Below, piece after piece: positions 19,549-26,673 of a DNA stretch of 64,000 nucleotides. The stretch covers positions 1 to 64,000 of the forward strand of contig NZ_QXTH01000002.1 in the NCBI RefSeq assembly GCF_003946865.1, given 5' to 3'. Positions within the stretch are counted from its first letter, which is position 1, and the number at the start of each line of letters is the position of its first letter. The notes under the pieces are model-generated. The model did not search any database. It was not told where the DNA came from and was given only the letters and a program-made list of their open reading frames with translations. The DNA is from Antribacter gilvus (GTDB lineage: Bacteria > Actinomycetota > Actinomycetes > Actinomycetales > Cellulomonadaceae). The translations under genes and the position numbers were made by a program.

Positions 19549-19904
19549 GCCGCTCCCTGCGCGCCCGCGGCGCCGGTCGCGCCCGACTGCTGCAGCGTGG
19601 CCCACAGGCCGAACCCGTGCATCGCCTGCACGTCGACCTCCATGCGTTCACGACCCCCGGTGGACACGACGGCGCGGCCCTCCTGGTGCACCTGCAGCAT
19701 GAGGGTGCGCGCCTTGACGGGCGGGTAGCCGAAATAGCTCTCGAAGACGTAGCTCACGTACGACATGAGGTTCACCGGATCGTTCCAGACGATGGTCACC
19801 CACGGGTCTGCCAGCCCGTGGGCGGCGCTCGTGCTGGTGTCCTCCTCGACAGCCGTCCCTGCGGATCCCACGGGCACGATCAGCGGCGTGAGGGAAGAAG
19901 TCAC
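19545..19904 (-). CDS. clpS: ATP-dependent Clp protease adaptor ClpS
   Basis: A 119-residue adaptor that delivers N-degron substrates to ClpC/ClpA-ClpP. Core motifs: [26 protein letters not shown] (residues about 35-60), [17 protein letters not shown] and [19 protein letters not shown]. The Asn-Asp-Pro-Val-Asn segment forms the substrate pocket. The GTG start is 6 nt after a TAGAGT box. It is co-transcribed with DUF2017. Confidence 0.94.
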   Translation of the reverse strand: MTSSLTPLIVPVGSAGTAVEEDTSTSAAHGLADPWVTIVWNDPVNLMSYVSYVFESYFGYPPVKARTLMLQVHQEGRAVVSTGGRERMEVDVQAMHGFGLWATLQQSGATGAAGAQGAA

Positions 19905-19910
19905 CCCCCC

Positions 19911-19916
19911 ACTCTA
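19911..19916 (-). promoter_or_regulatory. Leaderless -10 box (TAGAGT) for clpS
   Basis: TAGAGT on the minus strand, 6 nt before the GTG of clpS. Confidence 0.5.
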
Positions 19917-20009
19917 GGCCGAACAGGGGCCTGCTCGTCGGCCTTGGCCCGCCGGGGCGCCGCGCCGTGACCTGACTGTTGCGCAGACGCACCGTCGCTG
20001 GCCCGGGGC

Positions 20010-21443
20010 TCAGGGCAGTCGCAGGTCCACCGACGGGATCGCCGCGTCGCCGGCCGACAGCCGCAGCCCCGTCAACGGCAGCTCACCCCGGGAGGCGAGG
20101 TGGTTCGCGGCCGCGTTCTGCACCCCGTACGCCCCCACCCAGCGCGAGTCCACGGCGCCGTCGACCACCAGGGGGACGAGCAGCGGTCGCACGTCCTCGC
20201 TCTCCGGAACCCAGCCGGAGACCGCCTCGTCCGGACCGGTCACGAGGATCTCCTCGGTGGCCCGGCTGTCGTCACCGAGGCGACGGCCGGCGCTCTTGCG
20301 GCCACCCACGGACGCCTTGTTGGCCGACGCCTTGGCCACCGGCTGCAGCACGCCGGTCGCGTCCTCGCGGGCGACGAGCTTGTAGACCATGCCGCACGTC
20401 GGTGCGCCGGAGCCCGTGACGAGCGCCGTGCCGACGCCGTAGACGTCGACGGGTGCGGCGGCGAGGGCCGCGATGGCGTGCTCGTCGAGGTCGGACGTGA
20501 CGACGATCGAGGTCTCCGTGGCGCCGAGCTCGTCGAGCTGGCGCCGCACCTCGGCCGCCAGCACGCCGAGGTCCCCGGAGTCCAGCCGGACCGCCCCGAG
20601 CCCCGTACCCGCCACCTCGACGGCGGTCTGGACTCCCTTGCGCACGTCGTAGGTGTCGACGAGGAGCGTGGTGCCGACCCCGAGCGACTCGACCTGCGAC
20701 ACGAACGCGGACCGCTCGTCGTCGTGCAGGAGCGTGAACGCGTGGGCCGCCGTGCCGATCGTGTCCAGGCCGTAGCGGAGCCCGGCCTCCAGGTTCGAGG
20801 TGCCGGCGAAGCCCGCCACCGCCGCCGCGCGCGAGGCGGCCACGGCCGCCTGCTCGTGCGCCCGGCGCGCGCCCATCTCGAGGCACGGCCGGTCACCCGC
20901 CGCGCTCGTCATGCGCGACGCCGCCGACGCGACCGCCGAGTCGTAGTTGAGGATCGACAGCACGAGCGTCTCGAGGACGACCGCCTCGGCGAAGGTGCCC
21001 TCGACCTGCAGCACCGGCGAGCCGGGGAAGAAGGTCTCGCCCTCGGCGTATCCCCGGATCGAGCCGTTGAAGCGGTAGCCCGCGAGGTAGTCGAGCGTGC
21101 GGGAGTCGTCGATGCCCGTGCGCTCGAGGAACTCCAGCTCCTCGTCGGCGAACCTGAAGTGTGGCAGCGCTTCCAGGACGCGACCGGTGCCCGCCAGGAC
21201 GCCGTAGCGGCGGCCCGGGGGCAGGCGTCGTGTGAAGACCTCGAACACGCAGTGCCGGTGCGCGGTGCCGTCGGCCAGCGCGGCCTGCAGCATCGTCAGC
21301 TCGTAGCGGTCCGTGAGCAGCGCCACCGAGGACCGCACCGCAGGCAGCCGCGCGGCGGGGAGGCTCTGCGGAGATGCTGGCGGCGAGTCCTGCGGCGGCA
21401 CAGCGGTGCGCGGGGCGCCGGTGCCCCGGGGCTCGTCGTTCAT
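20010..21443 (-). CDS. pncB: Nicotinate phosphoribosyltransferase
   Basis: A 477-residue NAD-salvage enzyme that makes nicotinate mononucleotide. After a Pro-rich N-terminal segment of about 35 residues the family text begins: SVALLTDRYELTMLQAALADGTAHRHCVFEVF, GYAEGETFFPGSPVLQVEG, ASRMTSAAGDRPCLEMGARRAHE (active-site region), GTSN and VRLDSGDLGVLA, VTSDLDEHAI. The ATG start lies 6 nt after TACCTT. It is convergent with no neighbour; a helicase gene lies upstream in the same direction. Confidence 0.94.
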   Translation of the reverse strand: MNDEPRGTGAPRTAVPPQDSPPASPQSLPAARLPAVRSSVALLTDRYELTMLQAALADGTAHRHCVFEVFTRRLPPGRRYGVLAGTGRVLEALPHFRFADEELEFLERTGIDDSRTLDYLAGYRFNGSIRGYAEGETFFPGSPVLQVEGTFAEAVVLETLVLSILNYDSAVASAASRMTSAAGDRPCLEMGARRAHEQAAVAASRAAAVAGFAGTSNLEAGLRYGLDTIGTAAHAFTLLHDDERSAFVSQVESLGVGTTLLVDTYDVRKGVQTAVEVAGTGLGAVRLDSGDLGVLAAEVRRQLDELGATETSIVVTSDLDEHAIAALAAAPVDVYGVGTALVTGSGAPTCGMVYKLVAREDATGVLQPVAKASANKASVGGRKSAGRRLGDDSRATEEILVTGPDEAVSGWVPESEDVRPLLVPLVVDGAVDSRWVGAYGVQNAAANHLASRGELPLTGLRLSAGDAAIPSVDLRLP

Positions 21444-21449
21444 GTGCCC

Positions 21450-21455
21450 AAGGTA
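21450..21455 (-). promoter_or_regulatory. Leaderless -10 box (TACCTT) for pncB
   Basis: TACCTT on the minus strand, 6 nt before the ATG of pncB. Confidence 0.45.
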
Positions 21456-21527
21456 GGGCAGGACGGACCCACGGGCAGGCGTAGACGTCACGCGGCGGCG
21501 TGTCGCCTCACGATCCGACGAGAATCG

Positions 21528-23351
21528 CTACTTCGCGCCCACGAACCAGCGACGCACCTGCTCCACCCGTGCCTCCAGCTGGTCGGCCGTGGCGAGCGGG
21601 ACCTCCGGGCCGCCGCACCGCTTCCGCAGCTCGGTGTGGACCAGGCCGTGGGGCTGCCCGCTGCGCTTGGCCCACGCCCCGACGAGCTTCGACAGCTCCT
21701 TGCGCAGCTCTCCCGCCCTCCGGTGCTCGTGCTCGGCGCGTTGCGCCTCCACCTCGCGGGCGCTCGGCGCCCCGCCGCGGGACTTGAGCTGTTCCGCCTG
21801 CCGCTGCCGCAGGAGCGTGGTCACCTGGTCGGGCTCGAGCAGCCCTGGCAGGCCGAGGAAGTCGAGCTCCTCCGCGGAGCCCAGGTCGCCGCCCGTGCCG
21901 AACTCCCCGCCGTCGAACAGGACGCGGTCGAAGCTGGCCTGCGCCTCCAGCGCCTGGAAGGTGCCCTGCACCAGGTCGCCGGACGCCTTCTCCTCCCGGT
22001 TCGCGGCCGCGAGCAGCGCCGCCTCCGGGTCGTAGTCGATGCCCTGCTCCTCGGCGGTGCGGGGCCGGTCGAGCGCGTGGTCGCGCTCCTCCTCCATGCT
22101 GTTGGCCAGCACCAGCAGGGGCGCCACGCTCGGCAGGAAGATCGACGCCGTCTCGCCCCGCTTCCGCGCCCGGACGAACCGGCCCACGGCCTGCGCGAAG
22201 AACAGCGGCGTCGACGCGCTCGTGGCGTAGACGCCGACCGCGAGTCGCGGCACGTCCACGCCCTCGGACACCATCCGGACGGCCACCATCCACCGTCCGT
22301 CGCCCGACGCGAACTCGTCGATGCGGCCGCTCGCTCCCTCGTCGTCCGAGAGCACGACGGTGGGCTGCTTGCCCGTGATCCGCGCGAGGTGCGCGGCATA
22401 GGCGCGCGCGTCGGTCTGGTCGGTGGCGATGACGAGGGCGCCCGCGTCGGGGATGCCACGCCGCACCTCGGTGAGCCGCTTGTCGGCCGCCGCCAGCACC
22501 GACGGGACCCACTCGCCCTCCGGGTCCAGCGCGGTACGCCAGGCCTGCGAGGTCATGTCCTTGGTGAGCGGCTCGCCGAGGCGCGCGCTCACCTCGTCCC
22601 CCGCCTTGGTGCGCCAGCGCATGTTGCCGGTGTAGGACATGAAGAGCACCGGCCGCACGACGTGGTCCCGGAGGGCCTCGCCGTAGCCGTACGTGTAGTC
22701 GGCCTTGGACCGGCGGATGCCCTGGGCGTCCTGCTCGTAGGTGACGAACGGGATGGGCGACGTGTCGCTGCGGAACGGCGTGCCCGTCAGGGCGAGCCTT
22801 CGCGTGGCGTCCTCGAACGCCTCCCGCACCGCGTCACCCCACGTGAGCGCGTCACCGCCGTGGTGCACCTCGTCGAGGACCACCAGCGTGGGGCCCGCCT
22901 CGGTGCGCGCCCGGTGCAGCGCGGGGTTGGCGGCCACCTGCGCGTAGGTCACCGCGACGCCGTCGTAGTGCGCGCCGTGCCGGCCCTGGCTGTTCTTGAA
23001 CGACGGGTCGATCCGGATGCCGACGCGGGCCGCGGCGTCGGCCCACTGGTGCTTCAGGTGCTCGGTGGGCGCCACGATCGTCAGACGGCGCACCTCGCCC
23101 TGCTCCAGCAGCTCGGTGGCCACGCGGAGCGCGAAGGTGGTCTTGCCGGCGCCCGGCGTGGCGACGGCGAGGAAGTCGCGCGGCGACCGCTCGCGGTAGA
23201 GCTCGAGCGCCTCCGCCTGCCAGGCGCGCAGGTTCGACGCCGTGCCCCAGGGGGCGCGCCGCGGGAACGCAGGGCTCAGCTGGGAGGCGGCGACGGACGA
23301 CGGGGTTCGGGGAAGCGGGGACTCTGCCTGGTTGTGCTGGCGCAGTGTCAC
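21528..23351 (-). CDS. DEAD/DEAH-box helicase
   Basis: A 607-residue superfamily 2 helicase. Walker A is ATPGAGKTTF (about residue 60), motif II is VVLDEVHHGGD, motif III LALTGTPFRSD, and the C-terminal half has ATDQTDARAYAAHLARI, MVSEGVDVPRLAVGVYAT and QAVGRFVRARKRGE (motif VI). A charged C-terminal helical region (about 510-600) is typical of the actinobacterial group that is linked to DUF3039. The GTG start overlaps the DUF3039 stop (GTGA), so the two are coupled. Likely acts on DNA or RNA; the exact role is unknown. Confidence 0.88.
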   Translation of the reverse strand: MTLRQHNQAESPLPRTPSSVAASQLSPAFPRRAPWGTASNLRAWQAEALELYRERSPRDFLAVATPGAGKTTFALRVATELLEQGEVRRLTIVAPTEHLKHQWADAAARVGIRIDPSFKNSQGRHGAHYDGVAVTYAQVAANPALHRARTEAGPTLVVLDEVHHGGDALTWGDAVREAFEDATRRLALTGTPFRSDTSPIPFVTYEQDAQGIRRSKADYTYGYGEALRDHVVRPVLFMSYTGNMRWRTKAGDEVSARLGEPLTKDMTSQAWRTALDPEGEWVPSVLAAADKRLTEVRRGIPDAGALVIATDQTDARAYAAHLARITGKQPTVVLSDDEGASGRIDEFASGDGRWMVAVRMVSEGVDVPRLAVGVYATSASTPLFFAQAVGRFVRARKRGETASIFLPSVAPLLVLANSMEEERDHALDRPRTAEEQGIDYDPEAALLAAANREEKASGDLVQGTFQALEAQASFDRVLFDGGEFGTGGDLGSAEELDFLGLPGLLEPDQVTTLLRQRQAEQLKSRGGAPSAREVEAQRAEHEHRRAGELRKELSKLVGAWAKRSGQPHGLVHTELRKRCGGPEVPLATADQLEARVEQVRRWFVGAK

Positions 23352-23650
23352 TTGGTGGAGTCGCCCTCGCCGTCCTGCGGGCTGCGGAGACCGTCGAAGA
23401 TCTCCTTGCACACGGGGCAGACCGGGAACTTCTTCGGGTCGCGGCCGGGAACCCAGACCTTGCCGCACAGCGCGATGACGGGCTTCCCCGTGACCGCGGA
23501 CTCCGTGATCTTGTTCTTGCGCACGTAGTGCGCGAAGCGCTCGTGGTCGCCCGGCTGCGTCTCTTCCCGGGTCTCCTCGCGCTCGAGGACGCTCGTGGAA
23601 CCACCTGGCTGGGACGGGTCGGCCGGCGGGTGAGAGAGGGGATCCGTCAT
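23348..23650 (-). CDS. DUF3039 family protein
   Basis: A 100-residue protein. The N-terminal third is Pro/Ser/Glu-rich and the C-terminal part matches DUF3039: HERFAHYVRKNKITESAVTGKPVIALCGKVWVPGRDP-like text and FPVCPVCKEIFDGL. Cys in ALCGK plus the CPVC pair could bind a metal. It is coupled to the helicase downstream. Its ATG overlaps the stop of the phosphopantetheinyl transferase gene by 4 bp, so the biosynthetic operon reads directly into it. Confidence 0.9.
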   Translation of the reverse strand: MTDPLSHPPADPSQPGGSTSVLEREETREETQPGDHERFAHYVRKNKITESAVTGKPVIALCGKVWVPGRDPKKFPVCPVCKEIFDGLRSPQDGEGDSTK

Positions 23651-24339
23651 GCCCCGAAGTCTACGCGGCGGAGGGCACCCCGGCCCGGCTCCCCCACCCA
23701 CGAGGCCGACCCCGGAGCGGGCTCGACACGACGGGGGCGCAGCCGGGAGAAGAGGTCGTGCTCGCTCAGCCCCTCCGCGCTGACGCTGATCCGCACGCCC
23801 AGGGCGTCGTCGGACAGGGTGAGCACGTCCGGCGCCGAGACGGTGTCGACCTGCTGCAACGGGGTGGTGAGCCCCCGCCCGGTGCGCTTGACGAGGGCCT
23901 CCTTGCGCGTCCACAGCGGGCTGAGGTCGTCCGCACGCAGGAGCGGGTCCCGCAGACCGCGCTCGCCCGGCGCGGCGATGCGGTCGAACAGGCCGTCGTG
24001 GAACGGCACCCGCGACTGCACGTCGACGCCCACCGGGACGGGTGACAGCACGCACACGCAGACCGAGGCGTCGTGCGACCAGTTGAAGTGCCAGCCGGGA
24101 GACCCGTCGAACCGCGGCTTCCCGAGCTCGCCGACGACGACGTCCGGCATGGGACCGGACGACCGCTCCCGCCAGAGGTGCTGCAGCAAGGAGAAGGCGA
24201 CCACGCTCGCGTAGCGGTCCGTCTGCCGGTGGTAGGCGTCGCTCCTCCGCCGGCGCGCGGCCGGGACTCCTGCACGGATCCGCTCGAACGTGGTCCCGTC
24301 CAGGAGGTCCGACCGCGCGACGACCAGCTCGATCGTCAC
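23647..24339 (-). CDS. 4'-phosphopantetheinyl transferase, Sfp type
   Basis: A 230-residue enzyme that would activate the carrier-protein domains of this cluster by attaching phosphopantetheine from CoA. Signature elements: GKPRF...FNWSHD (about residues 72-90), VGVDVQSR with the metal-binding Asp, and the catalytic SPLWTRKEALVKRTGRGL (WxxKEA). The last cluster gene in order of transcription. The GTG start overlaps the ketosynthase stop (GTGA) and its own stop overlaps DUF3039, so it is translationally linked on both sides. Confidence 0.92.
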   Translation of the reverse strand: MTIELVVARSDLLDGTTFERIRAGVPAARRRRSDAYHRQTDRYASVVAFSLLQHLWRERSSGPMPDVVVGELGKPRFDGSPGWHFNWSHDASVCVCVLSPVPVGVDVQSRVPFHDGLFDRIAAPGERGLRDPLLRADDLSPLWTRKEALVKRTGRGLTTPLQQVDTVSAPDVLTLSDDALGVRISVSAEGLSEHDLFSRLRPRRVEPAPGSASWVGEPGRGALRRVDFGA

Positions 24340-25553
24340 TCCGCGTGGTCGATGACGAGGCACACGTTGTGCCCGCCGAACCCCAGCGACGTCGAGATGG
24401 CACGGGAGAGCTGCGCCGGCCGCGACCCGCCGCGCACGACGTCGATCTGCATGTCGGCATCGAGGTCGGTCGTCCCCACGGTCGCGGGGACGAGCCCCCG
24501 GCGGACCGCCAGCACCGAGGCGATGGCCTCGACCGCGCCGGCTGCGCCAAGAAGGTGCCCGGTCATGGACTTCGTCGACGACACCAGCGCCTTGCCGCCG
24601 AACAGGCGGCCGATCGCCGCCGCCTCGACCTGGTCGTTCTTGACGGTCCCGGTCCCGTGGGCGTTGACGTAGACCGTCTCGTCCCTGTCCCCCGCCTCGT
24701 CGAGCGCGTCGGTGATCGCCCGGTCGAGGGCCTCGCCCTCCGGGCCGGGGGACGTGATGTGCCAGGCGTCGCTGGTGATGCCGTAGCCCGAGACCTCGGC
24801 GTAGACGGTGGCGCCGCGCGCCCGCGCGTGCGACTCGCTCTCGAGCACCAGGGCGCCCGCACCCTCGCCCATCACGAAACCGGCCCGGTCCTGGTCGAAC
24901 GGGATGCTCGCGCGGTCCGGGTCCGTGGCGGTGGACAGGGCCCGCAGGTTCTCGAAGCCCGCCATCACCAGCTGGTGCGTGGCGGCCTCCGAGCCGCCGC
25001 AGACCACGGCGTCCGCGTACCCGTGGCGGATCGCGCGCAGCCCCTCGCCGATGCTGGCCGAGCTCGACGCGCACGCTGCGAGGTGCGCGAGCGCCGGCCC
25101 GCGTGCGCCGACCTCGATCGACACGAGGCCGGACAGCATGTTGCCGATCCATCGAGGCACCAGCATGGGCGAGACCTTCCGCGGCCCCGCCTCCTGCATC
25201 GTCTCCAGCTCGCCGAGCGGCGTGTCGACGCCGCCGAACCCGGTGCTCATGAAGGCCCCGAGCCGGTACGGGTCGACCGCGCCGACGATCTGTGCGGCCT
25301 CGACCGCCTCACGGGCCGCGAGCACGCCGAACACGTGGTGCGCGTCCATCCGCCGCAGCTCCCGGGACTCGAAGTGCGCCTCCGGGTCCAGCCCCTTGAC
25401 GGGGGCGTAGACCCGCACGCCCACGTCGCCGGTGTCGAAATGATCCACGGGCACGATCCCGTGGCGCCCGGCGAACAGGCTCTCCTCGAACTCAGGAAGG
25501 TTCTTGCCGATCGGGCTGACGACGCCCATTCCAGTGATGACGACCTTTTCCAT
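24336..25553 (-). CDS. FabF-like beta-ketoacyl-ACP synthase
   Basis: A 405-residue discrete KAS II-type enzyme. The catalytic triad is intact: Cys161 in AACASSSAS, His299 in NAHGTGT and His333 in MTGHLLGAAGA. MEKVVITGMGVVSPIG is the typical start. It therefore can condense acyl groups with malonyl-ACP and is not a decarboxylation-only variant with Ser at the active site. With the carrier protein 53 bp upstream it could build or extend a dedicated acyl unit for the megasynthase. The possibility that it is a spare fatty-acid enzyme is less likely given its place in the operon. Confidence 0.92.
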   Translation of the reverse strand: MEKVVITGMGVVSPIGKNLPEFEESLFAGRHGIVPVDHFDTGDVGVRVYAPVKGLDPEAHFESRELRRMDAHHVFGVLAAREAVEAAQIVGAVDPYRLGAFMSTGFGGVDTPLGELETMQEAGPRKVSPMLVPRWIGNMLSGLVSIEVGARGPALAHLAACASSSASIGEGLRAIRHGYADAVVCGGSEAATHQLVMAGFENLRALSTATDPDRASIPFDQDRAGFVMGEGAGALVLESESHARARGATVYAEVSGYGITSDAWHITSPGPEGEALDRAITDALDEAGDRDETVYVNAHGTGTVKNDQVEAAAIGRLFGGKALVSSTKSMTGHLLGAAGAVEAIASVLAVRRGLVPATVGTTDLDADMQIDVVRGGSRPAQLSRAISTSLGFGGHNVCLVIDHAE

Positions 25554-25606
25554 GCTTCTCCGTCACTTTGCGCCAGGAACTGTCTCGTGCGACCTCGGGT
25601 GGAGCC

Positions 25607-25840
25607 TCACGCCTGCTGCTTCGCGGCCTCCAGCACGGTGTCGTAGAGGTCCTGCACGGTGGACACGGAGTCGCCCATGTCGACACCCTGGCGCCCGACG
25701 ACGTCCTCGACCTTGATCATGAACTCGAAGATGCTGATCGAGTCCACGCCGATCTCGGACAGGTCGTCCGTCATCTCCAGCTCGTCAGCCGGCTTCGAGG
25801 TGAACTCGGCCAGCGCGCTCTTGAACTCCGGCTCGGTCAT
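25607..25840 (-). CDS. Acyl carrier protein
   Basis: A 77-residue discrete carrier protein with the attachment site Ser34 in IGVDSISIFEF. The four-helix pattern is visible: EFKSALAEFTSKPADELEM, Ser helix, VEDVVGRQGVDM, VSTVQDLYDTVLEAA. The ATG follows GGAGAGAGGCAC. Its pairing with the FabF-like gene suggests a shared substrate. Confidence 0.9.
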   Translation of the reverse strand: MTEPEFKSALAEFTSKPADELEMTDDLSEIGVDSISIFEFMIKVEDVVGRQGVDMGDSVSTVQDLYDTVLEAAKQQA

Positions 25841-25884
25841 GATGTGCCTCTCTCCTGTGGTGGTTGGTCGTTCTCGCTGCATCG

Positions 25885-26673
25885 TCAGAAGCCCAGGTCC
25901 CGGAGCCACGCGAGCAGGTCGTCCTCGCGCTGCGTGGCCTGCTCGGCGCTCCAGGTGCCCAGCTCCCGGGAGTCGACCAGCAGGCCGTCCCGGAGGTAGA
26001 TGACGCGGTCGCCCCGCACGGCGCAGCCCGGGTCGTGGGTCACCATGACGACGGTGGTGCCGTCGCTGTGCACGTCCGTGAGGGCGTTCATGACCTCCTC
26101 CGACATGCTGCTGTTCAGCGCGCCGGTGGGCTCGTCCGCGAACAGGATGGACGGCTCGCCGGCCAGGGCCCGGCAGATCGAGGCGCGCTGCAGCTGACCG
26201 CCCGACACCTGGGTGATGCCGTGGTCCTTGACGTGCGCGATCCCGAACCGCTCCATCAGGGCGTCGACGCGCGCGATCGCGGCGTCCTTCTCCTTGGGCG
26301 CCGCCTTGAGCGCGGGCAGGAGGATGTTGTCGCGCACGTCGAGGTTGCTGAGGAAGTGCGCCTGCTGGAAGACGAAGCCCATCCGTGTCAGCCGGACGCC
26401 TGCCATCTCGGCGTCGTCGAGGGACGTCAGCTCGCGCCCCTCCAGGAGGACGTTCCCGCTCGTCGGCCGGTCCATCCCGCTGATGCTGTACAGCAACGTC
26501 GACTTGCCCGAGCCCGACGCCCCCATGATGACGACGAACTCGCCCTCGCGGACTGTCAGGTCGATCCCGCCGAGCACCTGCGTGGGCGGGTCGGTGGAGA
26601 AGTACGTCTTGGTCAGCGCCCGCGACTCGAGGGTCACGGTTCCTTGGTTCGGCATGAAGTCTCCCATCGTCAT
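25885..26673 (-). CDS. ABC exporter ATP-binding protein (MacB/LolD type)
   Basis: A 262-residue ATPase of the MacB/LolD/FtsE family: Walker A GASGSGKST, Q-loop FVFQQAHFLSNLDVRDN, signature VSGGQLQRASICRALAG, Walker B ILFADEPTGAL and H-loop MVTHDP. It partners the FtsX-like permease encoded just upstream. The ATG at 26673 overlaps the permease stop (ATGA), favouring this start over internal ATGs at 26667 and 26655. The pair probably exports the cluster product or gives self-protection. Confidence 0.9.
   Translation of the reverse strand: MTMGDFMPNQGTVTLESRALTKTYFSTDPPTQVLGGIDLTVREGEFVVIMGASGSGKSTLLYSISGMDRPTSGNVLLEGRELTSLDDAEMAGVRLTRMGFVFQQAHFLSNLDVRDNILLPALKAAPKEKDAAIARVDALMERFGIAHVKDHGITQVSGGQLQRASICRALAGEPSILFADEPTGALNSSMSEEVMNALTDVHSDGTTVVMVTHDPGCAVRGDRVIYLRDGLLVDSRELGTWSAEQATQREDDLLAWLRDLGF

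Noticed and set aside
20100-23528. A 1142-codon plus-strand frame
   Set aside because: It is antisense to pncB and the helicase, both of which have clear motifs.
24336-25840. Beta-branching (HMG-synthase) cassette
   Set aside because: The KS keeps its active Cys and there is no HMG-CoA synthase or enoyl-CoA hydratase gene in the operon.
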